The notes beneath the pieces are model-generated. The model did no database searches, was not told the origin of the DNA, and saw only the letters and a list, made by a program, of their open reading frames with translations. Shown piece after piece: positions 27,401-35,158 of a stretch of 64,000 nt of DNA. The stretch is from Aeromonas rivipollensis (lineage in GTDB: Bacteria > Pseudomonadota > Gammaproteobacteria > Enterobacterales > Aeromonadaceae), in NCBI RefSeq assembly GCF_010974825.1, contig NZ_JAAILA010000017.1, forward strand, positions 18,303 through 82,302, read 5' to 3'. A program made the translations under genes and the position numbers. How positions within the stretch are numbered: position 1 is the stretch's first letter; every line of letters starts with the position of its first letter.

Positions 27401-27773
27401 GGTCGACAGTTTTGGTGCCGAATGGACTTGTCCGCCGCTGCAAAGCGAGGTGGATGCCGCGGGGATCCCATATGACGGCACAATTAAACACAATGGAAAG
27501 ACCTACGTCACGATGACATGGCCTAACGGAAACAACTATTGCACTTACCTGGGGCAAGGTTTTCGCCTGCCAACCCTGGCTGAGTACCAGGGACTCTTTG
27601 CGGAGTTCGGTGACTTGTCGATAGCTGCCGGTTGGCCGACTAGCTCCTATCACTGGACGGGCGATTATAGCAGTGGCAGCAATCACTATGCGTTCAGCAC
27701 TATGTATGGCGGCCATAGTTCGATTCCCGACGCTTACTACCATTTTGTGTCGTGCCGGCGGGCAGCAGAGTAA
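24414..27773 (+). CDS. Large surface lipoprotein with Ig-like (Big_2) repeats and two lectin-like domains
   Basis: A 1119-residue predicted lipoprotein: signal peptide and lipobox LLLTAC. I count nine tandem bacterial Ig-like (Big_2) repeats of 80-90 residues, each with a core like V.ALQVTP...GL.Q...ATA.LSDGS.QD.T....W.S.D...A....GLATG...G...I.A. Eight come first, then a lectin-like module of about 130 residues (GCATDTLVDGAGKTWTCP ... YCTGLGDGYYLPSQNELQGLYDEFG), then the ninth repeat, then a second such module. The modules resemble DUF1566/C-type-lectin-like folds. ATG 24414 has TTAGGACATACG upstream. Role inferred: surface adhesin. Internal DNA repeats make it prone to recombination. Confidence 0.85.
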   Translation: MKQLFMWICASMAALLLTACGGGDEDSSSQPESGSGATAIVSLQVTPPQGRIPVALGLQYVAQALMSDGKVQDVTALGDLQWRSSDSAIATITSTGLATGVAPGKVTITASGVGANGTPVEARAQLEVSNAQAIGLQVAPPATLVASGLSKRFTATLQLSDGTTLDVTPEVSWASDDAGTATVAQGLATGIGSGVASLSASGLFQGKSVSSAAQLTVSDATVTALQVTPAASTTAIGLAQPLIATAVLSDGTSQVVTDIVSWSSGDSATATVSNEQDLWGLAKGVSAGTTTITAVGTFNGQPIAGSAQLKVSDATVTALQLTPPSLRAPIGLPQQYSATAMLSDGSSQPVLDASWSSSDPGMATISVTGLATGANAGTATLNASTSVNGQIFSGSAQLTVTDATVTALQVTPARGSVSIGTSQRYEATALMSDGTSLPMSSSASWVSDPLVAILNGSTATGTGAGTTDISATAVVNGVTVSNSASLTVSGADVTSLEVRPGIEAVPMGLSKPFTVRAWLSDGSSQEMTGNGNISWSSSDSGVATVDGTSGLATGVALGSAYISAAGSVNGRFLSDSASLAVGDATVMGVEVTPDPATVPAGLSMQLTATAQMSDNSTQDITSSASWGSDAAGVATVIGGLTTGVSVGEAIITATDMVSGQSGSAALTVTSAVMTALAVTPKTATVSVGQDQQFDATATLSDGSSQDMTSSVSWSSGDLALASIGSNTGLATGVAVGSSTITAMTLDGSSLSDTAELTVTGAGCATDTLVDGAGKTWTCPLTQSKADAEGIAYGMTYSENGIIYALLNWPQADAYCTGLGDGYYLPSQNELQGLYDEFGSLENHAGWPGERAYWSSTMGTNAGSHYRFYLGNGTSGGTAHDANNYDNVTCAKLPPTTVSLVVTPADSSFLIGETKQFTAMATLSDGSVVDASASVAWSSGNSAIATINGDGLATGIAGGATTIAATMQDSSGVSATTQLTVYYPLPAYGTGCVIGILVDSFGAEWTCPPLQSEVDAAGIPYDGTIKHNGKTYVTMTWPNGNNYCTYLGQGFRLPTLAEYQGLFAEFGDLSIAAGWPTSSYHWTGDYSSGSNHYAFSTMYGGHSSIPDAYYHFVSCRRAAE

Positions 27774-28138
27774 TTTGTGCTGGTGACCAACGCTCACCCT
27801 CAAGCGCAGGGGGCATGGCGAGGAGGGATAGCGAGTCTGGCGGCAGCCGGCGTGCGGACAGCCTGGGTATATGGGCTGTCCGCCTCGGTGCCATAACGGT
27901 GTCAGCCGCAGATCCTGACAGGATGTGACAGGTAGCATCCTGCTTGTCTGCCTTTATGACGTAATGGAGTACAAAGCCCGAGTGACCCTGTCACTTGGGC
28001 TTTTTGTTGTGTCTGGATCCGTCGGTGCGCCGCCCGGGGAGGCTATCGGGCAGCCATGAAGGGTGACTACACTGCCTGGGTCGGTACTAGGGGATGCACA
28101 GCTTGGTGCAGATTCCGCCGCACACAGGGGAGTGGCCT
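27774..28138. other. Gene-free region with two hairpins
   Basis: 365 bp holding an inverted repeat GCGGACAGCC/GGCTGTCCGC (27854-27883) and the terminator at 27973-28003. I see no gene. Confidence 0.55.
27973..28003 (+). terminator. Rho-independent terminator
   Basis: AAAGCCCGAGTGA/TCACTTGGGCTTT, with one wobble pair, followed by TTGTTGT. It ends transcription from the Big_2 lipoprotein gene. Confidence 0.85.
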
Positions 28139-28393
28139 ATGGCTGTCATATGGAAGAGCGCGCTGTTGTCAGGGGGGTTGCTGCTGGTGGGCCTGGTGTC
28201 GGGGTGCACCTATTTCGCGCCGGCCCCCATCAGTTATCTGAGTCAGGATCCCGCGCCGGGCAAGCTCCCTTATGGGAAGCTTGCCTATGTGGACGACGGC
28301 CAATGCCCGGATGGTCAGGTGAAGCGGCTGATCGGTGGCGATGCGAAGAAGAGCATACCGCGCCATGTGGAGTGCGTGGCGCGCCCGAAATAA
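28139..28393 (+). CDS. Small lipoprotein of unknown function
   Basis: An 84-residue product with a lipoprotein signal (LLVGLVSGC, Cys at about residue 23) and a mature part of some 60 residues. The mature part includes YGKLAYVDDGQCPDGQVKRLIGGDAKKSIPRHVECVARPK, with two cysteines that could pair. ATG 28139 follows GGGGAGTGGCCT; the frame is open further upstream without a sensible start. It stands alone between terminators. I do not recognise the family with confidence. Confidence 0.7.
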   Translation: MAVIWKSALLSGGLLLVGLVSGCTYFAPAPISYLSQDPAPGKLPYGKLAYVDDGQCPDGQVKRLIGGDAKKSIPRHVECVARPK

Positions 28394-28468
28394 CGGGTGG
28401 ATAAGCAGAGGAGTAGCCTTGCGTGCGAGGAGGGGGAGGTCAGCCCCCAATACGAAGGTCACCATAAG

Positions 28469-28496
28469 AAGGCCCGGGCAATTGCCCGGGCCTTTT
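28469..28496. terminator. Bidirectional terminator between the small lipoprotein and prpF
   Basis: AAGGCCCGGGCAA/TTGCCCGGGCCTT with flanking A and T bases. The genes on both sides converge on it. Confidence 0.88.
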
Positions 28497-28526
28497 CATT
28501 TTGGTGGTGTGCAGGCTTGCTGCGGG

Positions 28527-29729
28527 CTAGAAGGCATCCCCAGGTACCCGCACCCAACCCTCCATCAGGATGCGGGCGGAGCGCGACATCACCGCCTTGG
28601 TGACAGTCCACTCGCCATTCACCTGCCGCGCCTCGGCACCCACCCGCAGGGTGCCGGACGGATGGCCGAAGCGCACCGCCTCGCGCTCGCCGCCACCGGC
28701 CGCCAGGTTCACCAGGGTGCCGGGGATGGCCGCCGCTGTGCCTATGGCCACGGCGCAGGTGCCCATCATGGCGTGGTGCAGCTTGCCCATGGAGAGGGCC
28801 CGCACCAGCAGATCGACCTCATCGGCCTTCACCTGCTTACCGCTGGAGGTGCGGTACTCCCTGGCCGGCGCGATGAAGGCGACCTTGGGGGTGTGCTGGC
28901 GGGTGGCCGCCTCGGCGGGCGTCTTGATGAGCCCCATGCGCAGGGCGCCGGCAACCCGGATGGCCTCGAAGCGGGCCAGTGCCTCGGGGTCTGTGTTGAT
29001 TGCCTCGCGCAGCTCGGTGCCCTGATAACCGATCTCCTCGGCATTGACGAAGACGGTGGGGATGCCGGCGCTGATCAGGGTGGCCTTGATGTTTCCTATG
29101 CCTGGCACCTCGAGATCGTCGATGAGGTTGCCGGTGGGGAAGAGGGCGCCGCCCTCCTCCCCATCGTCGGACGGATCGAGAAACTCCAGCACGACCTCGG
29201 CGGCGGGGAAGCTGACCCCGTCCAGCTCGAAGTCACCTGTCTCCTGCACCTGACCGTTGCTCACCTGCACATGGGCGATGATGGTCTTGCTGATGTTGGC
29301 CTGCCAGATCCGCACCACGCAGGTGCCGTCTTGGGGAATGCGGGCGGGGTCCACCAGCCCGGCGTGGATGGCGAAGGCGCCGGCGGCGGTGGAGAGGTTG
29401 CCGCAGTTGCCGCTCCAGTCCACGAACGGCTTGTCGATGGCAACCTGGCCGTACAGGTAGTCCACGTCGTGATCGGGCTGCTGGCTTTTGGAGAGGATCA
29501 CGCACTTGGAGGTGGAGGAGGTGGCGCCCCCCATGCCGTCCATGTGGGCCGAGTAGGGATCGGGGCTGCCGATGACGCGCATGAAGAGCGCGTCGCGGGC
29601 TGGGCCCGGTTGCTGGCAGCGTTCTGGCAGATCACCTAAGCGAAAGAAGACGCCCTTGCTGGTGCCGCCGCGCATATAGGTGGCCGGGATCCTGACTTGA
29701 GGTGTGTGAGTCGAAGAGAGTGGGGCCAT
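28527..29729 (-). CDS. prpF: PrpF, 2-methylaconitate isomerase / AcnD-associated protein
   Basis: Isomerises the 2-methylaconitate made by AcnD so that AcnB can hydrate it. The 400-residue product has the DAP-epimerase-like fold signatures IPATYMRGGTSKGVFF, DWSGNCGNLSTAAGAFAI and GTLVNLAAGGGEREAVRFGHPSG. The ATG at 29729 (MAPLSSTHTPQVRIPATYMRGG) follows TCAGGACAAGATTC; the frame is open upstream through non-coding sequence. It is the last gene of the prp operon, 154 bp after acnD, the gap holding a REP-like palindrome. Confidence 0.94.
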   Translation of the reverse strand: MAPLSSTHTPQVRIPATYMRGGTSKGVFFRLGDLPERCQQPGPARDALFMRVIGSPDPYSAHMDGMGGATSSTSKCVILSKSQQPDHDVDYLYGQVAIDKPFVDWSGNCGNLSTAAGAFAIHAGLVDPARIPQDGTCVVRIWQANISKTIIAHVQVSNGQVQETGDFELDGVSFPAAEVVLEFLDPSDDGEEGGALFPTGNLIDDLEVPGIGNIKATLISAGIPTVFVNAEEIGYQGTELREAINTDPEALARFEAIRVAGALRMGLIKTPAEAATRQHTPKVAFIAPAREYRTSSGKQVKADEVDLLVRALSMGKLHHAMMGTCAVAIGTAAAIPGTLVNLAAGGGEREAVRFGHPSGTLRVGAEARQVNGEWTVTKAVMSRSARILMEGWVRVPGDAF

Positions 29730-29774
29730 GAATCTTGTCCTGAAAAGAGTGACGGTTCCTTCTTCCTCGGGGAG

Positions 29775-29875
29775 AAGGTGCCCTAAGGGCGGATGAGGGG
29801 AGATCCCCTCACCCCAACCCTCTCCCAAAGGGAGAGGGAGCACATCATGCCTCTCCCGGTGAAGGGGAGGGGAAT
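29775..29875. repeat. REP-like palindromic element between acnD and prpF
   Basis: Contains GGGGAGATCCCC, CCCTCTCCCAAAGGGAGAGGG-type symmetry (arms CCCTCTCCC and GGGAGAGGG around 29818-29839) and a further CCTCTCCCGGTGAAGGGGAGG. This GC-rich compound palindrome resembles dispersed intergenic repeats of gammaproteobacteria and could limit 3' mRNA decay. Confidence 0.65.
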
Positions 29876-29883
29876 ACCATATA

Positions 29884-32514
29884 TCAGCTGGCGGCCTTGT
29901 GGGTGGTCGCTTCCAGGAAGTCCTGGGCGAAGCGCTGCAGCACGCCGCCGGCCTCATAGACCGAGACCTCCTCGGCGGTGTCGAGACGGCAGGTCATGGG
30001 CACCTCGAGCGTCTCGCCGTTGCGCCTGTGAATGACCAGCACGAGATCGGTGCGCGGGGTGCGCGCCCCCTTGACGTCATAGGTCTCGGTGCCATCCAGC
30101 CCCAAGGTCAAACGGCTGGTGCCCGGTTTGAACTCCAGCGGCAGCACCCCCATGCCGATCAGGTTGGTGCGGTGAATGCGCTCGAAGCCTTCCGCCGCTA
30201 TCACCTCCACCCCCGCCAGTCGCACGCCTTTCGCCGCCCAGTCACGGGACGAGCCCTGGCCGTAGTCGGCGCCCGCCACTATGATCAGCGGCTGCTTGCG
30301 GGCCATGTAGGTTTCGATGGCTTCCCACATCCGCATGACCCGGCCCTCCGGCTCGACCCGGGCGAGGGAGCCCTTCTTCACTGCGCCGTTCACCACCGCC
30401 ATCTCGTTCACCAGCTGAGGGTTGGCGAAGGTGGCGCGCTGGGCGGTCAGGTGATCGCCGCGGTGGGTGGCGTAGGAATTGAAGTCCTCTTCCGGCAGGC
30501 CCATCTTGTGCAGGTACTCACCGGCCGCGCTGCTGCGCATGATGGCGTTGGAGGGGGAGAGGTGATCGGTGGTGATGTTGTCCGGCAACAGCGCCAGCGG
30601 CCTCATGCCCTTGAGGGTTCGTTCCCCCGCCAGCGCCCCTTCCCCCTCTTTATCCCAATAAGGCGGGCGACGGATATAGGTGCTCATGGGACGCCAGTCG
30701 TACAGGGGCGCCACTTTGGGGCCATGGTCTTCCTCTATGGTGAACATGGGGATATAGACTTGGCGGAACTGCTCCGGCTTCACCGAGGCCCTGACCACGG
30801 CATCAATCTCGTCATCCGACGGCCAGATGTCTTTCAGGCGAATTTCCTTACCGTTCACCACTCCCAGCACATCCTTCTCTATGTCGAAGCGCATGGTGCC
30901 CGCGATGGCGTAGGCCACCACCAGCGGCGGCGAGGCGAGGAAGGCCTGCTTGGCGTAGGGGTGGATGCGACCGTCGAAGTTGCGGTTGCCCGACAGCACG
31001 GCGGTGGCATAGAGATCACGATCGATGATCTCCTGCTGGATGGCGGGATCCAGTGCGCCTGACATGCCGTTGCAGGTGGTGCAGGCGAAGGCCACTATGC
31101 CAAAGCCCAGCCGCTCCAGCTCGCTGTCCAGTCCCGCCTCTTTCAGGTACAAGGCCACCGTCTTGGAGCCCGGTGCCAGGGACGACTTGACCCAGGGTTT
31201 GCGGGTCAGGCCGAGCTGGTTGGCGTTGCGCGCCAGGAGACCTGCCGCAATCACGTTGCGCGGGTTGCTGGTGTTGGTGCAGCTGGTGATGGCGGCGATG
31301 ATGACGGCCCCATCCGGCAGCAGGCCGTCGGCCTCCTGGGCGCGGGCCTTGTCCAGATCCACCGCTATGCCGCGCGCGGCAAGATCGGCCACCGGCAGGC
31401 GGCGGTGCGGGTTGGAGGGGCCCGCCAGGGTGCGTACCACGGTTGAGAGATCGAAGTGCAGCACACGTTCGTACTGGGCGCTCGCCAGGCAGTCGGCCCA
31501 GAGGCCCGCCTCCTTGGCATAGGTCTCCACCAGCTTGACCTGCTCACTATCACGGCCGGTGAGGCGCAGGTAGTCGATGGTCTGCTGGTCGATGAAGAAC
31601 ATGGCCGCGGTGGCGCCGTACTCAGGCGCCATGTTGGAGATGGTGGCGCGATCGCCGAGGGTGAGGGCGGCGGCGCCTTCCCCATGAAACTCCAGGTAGG
31701 CGCCGACCACTTTCTGCTGACGCAGGAACTCGGTCAGCGACAGCACCAGATCCGTGGCGGTGATGCCGGCTTGCGGCTTGCCACTGAGCTCCACGCCGAC
31801 GATCTCCGGCAGGCGCATCCAGGAGGCGCGCCCCAGCATCACGTTCTCCGCTTCGAGCCCACCCACCCCCACCGCTATCACCCCGAGGGCGTCCACGTGG
31901 GGGGTGTGGCTGTCTGTGCCGACACAGGTGTCCGGGTAGGCGAGGCCCCTGTCGCTGTGAATGACCGGCGACATCTTCTCCAGGTTGATCTGGTGCATGA
32001 TGCCGTTGCCCGGCTGGATCACCTCTATGTTCTTGAACGCCTGCTTGGTCCAGTTGATGAAGTGGAAGCGATCCTCGTTGCGGCGATCCTCGATGGCGCG
32101 GTTCTTGGCAAAGGCATCGGGATCGAAGCCGCCGCACTCCACGGCCAGGGAATGATCGACGATGAGCTGCACCGGCACCACAGGGTTCACCTGGGCGGGG
32201 TCACCGCCCTGATCGGCGATGGCATCGCGCAGACCGGCCAAGTCCACCAGGGCGGTCTGGCCCAGGATGTCGTGGCACACCACCCGGGCCGGGAACCAGG
32301 GGAAGTCGCGATCGCGCTTATTCAAGGCGATCTGGCCGAGGCACTCGGTGAGGATGGCCGGATCGCACTTGCGAACCAGGTTTTCGGCGTGGACGCGGGC
32401 TGTGTAGGAGAGTCTGTCCCAGGCGCCGGGGGCGATGGCGTTCACCGCTTCCCGGGCGTCGAAGTAGTCAAGCTGAGTGCCGGGCAGGGGCTTGCGGTAT
32501 TGTGCGTTGGTCAT
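29884..32514 (-). CDS. acnD: AcnD, Fe/S-dependent 2-methylcitrate dehydratase
   Basis: Aconitase-family enzyme that dehydrates 2-methylcitrate to 2-methylaconitate; together with PrpF it replaces PrpD. The 876-residue protein has the three iron-sulfur cluster ligands Cys412 (SCTNTSNP), Cys478 and Cys481 (CTTCNG), the TCVGTDSHTPHVDALGV segment and the swivel-domain GADYGQGSSRDWAAKG. The ATG at 32514 has CAGGAGCACAAG upstream and overlaps a TGA (TGATG). That TGA belongs to a 50-codon leader ORF which is a duplicate of acnD's own first 45 or so codons, inserted between prpC and acnD. Confidence 0.96.
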   Translation of the reverse strand: MTNAQYRKPLPGTQLDYFDAREAVNAIAPGAWDRLSYTARVHAENLVRKCDPAILTECLGQIALNKRDRDFPWFPARVVCHDILGQTALVDLAGLRDAIADQGGDPAQVNPVVPVQLIVDHSLAVECGGFDPDAFAKNRAIEDRRNEDRFHFINWTKQAFKNIEVIQPGNGIMHQINLEKMSPVIHSDRGLAYPDTCVGTDSHTPHVDALGVIAVGVGGLEAENVMLGRASWMRLPEIVGVELSGKPQAGITATDLVLSLTEFLRQQKVVGAYLEFHGEGAAALTLGDRATISNMAPEYGATAAMFFIDQQTIDYLRLTGRDSEQVKLVETYAKEAGLWADCLASAQYERVLHFDLSTVVRTLAGPSNPHRRLPVADLAARGIAVDLDKARAQEADGLLPDGAVIIAAITSCTNTSNPRNVIAAGLLARNANQLGLTRKPWVKSSLAPGSKTVALYLKEAGLDSELERLGFGIVAFACTTCNGMSGALDPAIQQEIIDRDLYATAVLSGNRNFDGRIHPYAKQAFLASPPLVVAYAIAGTMRFDIEKDVLGVVNGKEIRLKDIWPSDDEIDAVVRASVKPEQFRQVYIPMFTIEEDHGPKVAPLYDWRPMSTYIRRPPYWDKEGEGALAGERTLKGMRPLALLPDNITTDHLSPSNAIMRSSAAGEYLHKMGLPEEDFNSYATHRGDHLTAQRATFANPQLVNEMAVVNGAVKKGSLARVEPEGRVMRMWEAIETYMARKQPLIIVAGADYGQGSSRDWAAKGVRLAGVEVIAAEGFERIHRTNLIGMGVLPLEFKPGTSRLTLGLDGTETYDVKGARTPRTDLVLVIHRRNGETLEVPMTCRLDTAEEVSVYEAGGVLQRFAQDFLEATTHKAAS

Positions 32515-32679
32515 CACTTGTGCTCCTGATTCTGCTCGGCATGGACGCGGGCTGTGCAGGAGAGCCTGTCCCAGGCGCCGGGGGCGATGGCCTCGACCGC
32601 CTCCCGGGCGTCGAAGTAGTCAAGCTGAGTGCCGGGCAGGGGCTTGCGATATTGTGCGTTGGTCATCACTTGCGCTCCT
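32384..32679 (-). repeat. 152-bp tandem duplication of the acnD start region
   Basis: Positions 32384-32527 and 32536-32679 match at 135 of 144 bases with no gaps, at a period of 152 bp. The unit includes the ribosome site AGGAGC.CAAG, the overlapping stop/start TGATG and 44 codons of acnD. prpC ends in the TGATG of the first unit and the leader ends in the TGATG of the second. Confidence 0.97.
32514..32666 (-). CDS. Leader ORF: duplicated first 44 codons of acnD
   Basis: A 50-residue ORF starts at ATG 32666, overlapping the prpC stop (TGATG), and ends at TGA 32514-32516, overlapping the acnD ATG (TGATG). Residues 1-44 equal those of AcnD except E25 for N and C37 for Y; the tail is QNQEHK. 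Of eight altered codons in the shared part, six are silent. Its ribosome site, spacing and coupling copy those of acnD, so it is very likely translated if prpC is. Its function, if any, is unknown. Confidence 0.65.
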   Translation of the reverse strand: MTNAQYRKPLPGTQLDYFDAREAVEAIAPGAWDRLSCTARVHAEQNQEHK

Positions 32680-33826
32680 TGAGCGGCACGAACTTGAGAT
32701 CCTCCGGGCCCACGTAGTTGGCGCTCGGGCGGATGATCTTGCCGTCGATGCGCTGCTCGATGACGTGGGCCGACCAGCCGGAGGTGCGGGCGATCACGAA
32801 CAGCGGGGTGAACATGGCGGTGGGCACCCCCATCATGTGGTAGCTGACGGCGCTGAACCAGTCGAGGTTGGGGAACATCTTCTTGGCTTCCCACATGGTG
32901 GACTCCAGGCGCTCGGCGATGTCGAACATCTTGGTGTTGTGCTGCTCCAGGCTGAGCTCGCGAGCCACCTCTTTAATCACCTTGTTGCGGGGATCCGAGA
33001 CGGTGTAGACGGGGTGGCCGAAGCCGATGACCACCTCCTTCTTCTCGATGCGGGCGCGGATGTCGGCCTCGGCCTCGTCCGGATTGTCGTAACGCTTCTG
33101 GATCTCGAAGGCTACCTCGTTGGCGCCGCCGTGCTTGGGCCCGCGCAGGGCACCTATGGCACCTGTGATGCAGGAGAACATGTCGGAGCCGGTGCCGGCG
33201 ATGACGCGGCCGGTGAAGGTGGAGGCGTTGAACTCGTGCTCGGCATAGAGAATGAGGGAGGTGTGCATGGCGCGCACCCAGGAGTCGCGGGGCTTCTCAC
33301 CGTGCAGCAGGTGCAGGAAGTGGCCGCCGATGGAGTCGTCGTCGGTCTCCACATGGATGCGCTTGCCGTTGTGGCTGAAGTGGTACCAGTAGAGCAGCAC
33401 CGAGCCGAGGCAGGCCATCAGCTTGTCGGCGATGTCCCGGGCCCCCGGGTGGTTGTGATCCTCCTTCTCCGGCGACAGACACCCCAGCACCGAGGTGGCG
33501 GTGCGCATCACATCCATGGGATGGGCGCTTGGGGGCAATTGCTCCAGCGCCACCTTGACCCCGGCGGGCAGGCCGCGCAGGGACTTGAGCTTGGCCTTGT
33601 AGCCGGCTAACTCTGCGGCATTGGGCAGCTTGCCGTGCACCAGCAGGTGGGCAATCTCCTCGAATTCGCAGCTGGTGGCCACATCCAGGATGTCATAGCC
33701 ACGGTAGTGCAGATCGTTGCCGGAGAGGCCCACTGTACAGAGGGCGGTGTTGCCGGCGGCGGTGCCGGAGAGGGCGACGGATTTCTTCGGCTTGAAGCCG
33801 GGGGTGGTTTCCACAAGTGCGCTCAT
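32666..33826 (-). CDS. prpC: 2-Methylcitrate synthase
   Basis: Condenses propionyl-CoA with oxaloacetate to 2-methylcitrate. The 386-residue citrate-synthase-family protein has [17 protein letters not shown] near the start, the [13 protein letters not shown] histidine region, [29 protein letters not shown] and [16 protein letters not shown] 33826 ([21 protein letters not shown]) matches the family N-terminus. The product ends VPLKERK; its TGA overlaps the ATG of the acnD leader ORF. Confidence 0.95.
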   Translation of the reverse strand: MSALVETTPGFKPKKSVALSGTAAGNTALCTVGLSGNDLHYRGYDILDVATSCEFEEIAHLLVHGKLPNAAELAGYKAKLKSLRGLPAGVKVALEQLPPSAHPMDVMRTATSVLGCLSPEKEDHNHPGARDIADKLMACLGSVLLYWYHFSHNGKRIHVETDDDSIGGHFLHLLHGEKPRDSWVRAMHTSLILYAEHEFNASTFTGRVIAGTGSDMFSCITGAIGALRGPKHGGANEVAFEIQKRYDNPDEAEADIRARIEKKEVVIGFGHPVYTVSDPRNKVIKEVARELSLEQHNTKMFDIAERLESTMWEAKKMFPNLDWFSAVSYHMMGVPTAMFTPLFVIARTSGWSAHVIEQRIDGKIIRPSANYVGPEDLKFVPLKERK

Positions 33827-33890
33827 CACAGGTTTCCTCATTCAGTCCGTTGAAGCGCCGGCGGCCAGCATGAGGCGGCCGGTCGGCATG

Positions 33891-34790
33891 TTATTCCTTG
33901 GTAGACAGGTCCTTGGTGAACAGCCTGTCCAGGGTCTGCTCGTAGTGGTGGTAGCCGAGGAAGTCGTAGAGGGACTCTCGGGTCTGCATGGTGTCGACCA
34001 CGGCACGCTGGTGGCCGTCGCGGCGAAGCTGCTGATAGACGTTGAGGGCGGCCTGGTTGGCGGCGCGGGCGGCGCTCAGGGGGTAGAGCACCATGTCGAC
34101 GCCGTGGGCAGCGAGGGCCTCCTTGTCAAACAGCTCCGTCTTGCCGAATTCGGTCATGTTGGCGAGGATGGGGACGCCAGCCGCCTGCTTGAAGCTGTCG
34201 TACTGGTGAAGTTCGGTGACCGCCTCGGCGAAGATCATGTCGGCTCCGGCGGCGGCGTAGGCCGCTGCGCGCTCCAGGGCCGAGCCCAGCCCTTCCACCG
34301 CCAGGGCGTCGGTGCGGGCCATGATGACGAAGCTCTCGTCCTGGCGGGCATCCACCGCCGCCTTGATGCGATCCACCATCTCGGCCATGCTCACCACCGC
34401 CTTGTTGGGCCTGTGGCCGCAACGTTTCTGGGCGACCTGATCCTCCATGTGAACGGCAGCGACCCCGCCGCGCTCGAAGGCACGGACGGTGCGGGCTATG
34501 TTGAAGGCGCCGCCCCAGCCGGTGTCGATGTCCACCAGCAGTGGCACCTGGGTGGCGGCGGTGATGCGCTCGGCATCGATGAGCACGTCGTTCATGGAGG
34601 TCATGCCGAGATCCGGCAGACCGTAGGAGGCGTTGGCCACCCCGGCACCGGACAGATAGAGGGCCTTGAAGCCGCTGCGTTCGGCCATCAGCGCCATGTA
34701 GGCGTTGATGGTGCCGACGATCTGCAGGGGTTTCTCATTGGCCAGCGCGGTGCGAAAACGCACCCCGGCCGAGGGGGACAAGTTAGACAT
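33891..34790 (-). CDS. prpB: 2-Methylisocitrate lyase
   Basis: Splits 2-methylisocitrate to pyruvate and succinate, the last step of propionate oxidation. The 299-residue protein of the isocitrate-lyase/PEP-mutase superfamily has [27 protein letters not shown] at about 26-52, the metal-binding VDIDTGWGG, and the catalytic loop KRCGH at 122-126. ATG 34790 has AAAGGAGTCACT upstream, a strong ribosome site; in-frame ATGs further upstream are not needed. It is the first gene of the prp operon, 64 bp before prpC, and has a palindromic promoter region. No regulator gene (prpR or GntR type) is adjacent. Confidence 0.96.
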   Translation of the reverse strand: MSNLSPSAGVRFRTALANEKPLQIVGTINAYMALMAERSGFKALYLSGAGVANASYGLPDLGMTSMNDVLIDAERITAATQVPLLVDIDTGWGGAFNIARTVRAFERGGVAAVHMEDQVAQKRCGHRPNKAVVSMAEMVDRIKAAVDARQDESFVIMARTDALAVEGLGSALERAAAYAAAGADMIFAEAVTELHQYDSFKQAAGVPILANMTEFGKTELFDKEALAAHGVDMVLYPLSAARAANQAALNVYQQLRRDGHQRAVVDTMQTRESLYDFLGYHHYEQTLDRLFTKDLSTKE

Positions 34791-35158
34791 AGTGACTCCT
34801 TTCATGCTGCTCATGTTTTGCTGTGAATAGAACCATCTCACACTACGTTGACGTTAACGTCAATTATGCTTAGGTCCAAGGCCCGTCACTGAGCGGGCAA
34901 AGGCGGCTGCTTCCTGGATAAATCCCTGTAATTCAATTAAATACCTTCAGGCTCCAACACTTGCCCGGCCATGTCGCCTCGCCGTCATGGGGGAACAGGG
35001 CCGATTCTGTCGTCTTCCCCGAGGGCGGGCAACGAATTCGAAGGGGGGTGTCATGAGATGAAAAGTGGCTGTCGCCCGATGAAAAGCGGCCATTCACCCA
35101 ACCCCCTAGATTCAATCCGGACGATGCATTTCATTCACGAACGGATTGGAGAACAGAG
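34791..35158. other. Divergent regulatory region between prpB and the catabolic block
   Basis: 368 bp without a gene. It contains the prpB promoter/operator at 34835-34863 and a short direct repeat gatgaaaag.ggc at 35057 and 35078. Confidence 0.5.
34835..34863 (-). promoter_or_regulatory. Probable prpB promoter with overlapping 16-bp palindromic operator
   Basis: The perfect palindrome TTGACGTTAACGTCAA lies at 34848-34863. Read on the minus strand its first half supplies a consensus -35 (TTGACG). After 17 bp a weak -10 (TGAGAT) follows, 45 bp before the prpB ATG. A palindrome covering the -35 box suggests a dimeric repressor. It resembles in symmetry the sites of MerR/GntR-type acyl-CoA regulators, but I cannot name the protein. 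Confidence 0.55.

Noticed and set aside
32514..32894. 127-codon ORF starting inside prpC
   Set aside because: Only the part from ATG 32666 is meaningful (the acnD leader); the upstream part is prpC in another frame.
35057..35090. Direct repeat gatgaaaag.ggc, 21 bp apart, upstream of the oxidoreductase
   Set aside because: Considered as another start duplication, but neither copy resembles the start of the downstream gene (ATGGCCAACGCC).
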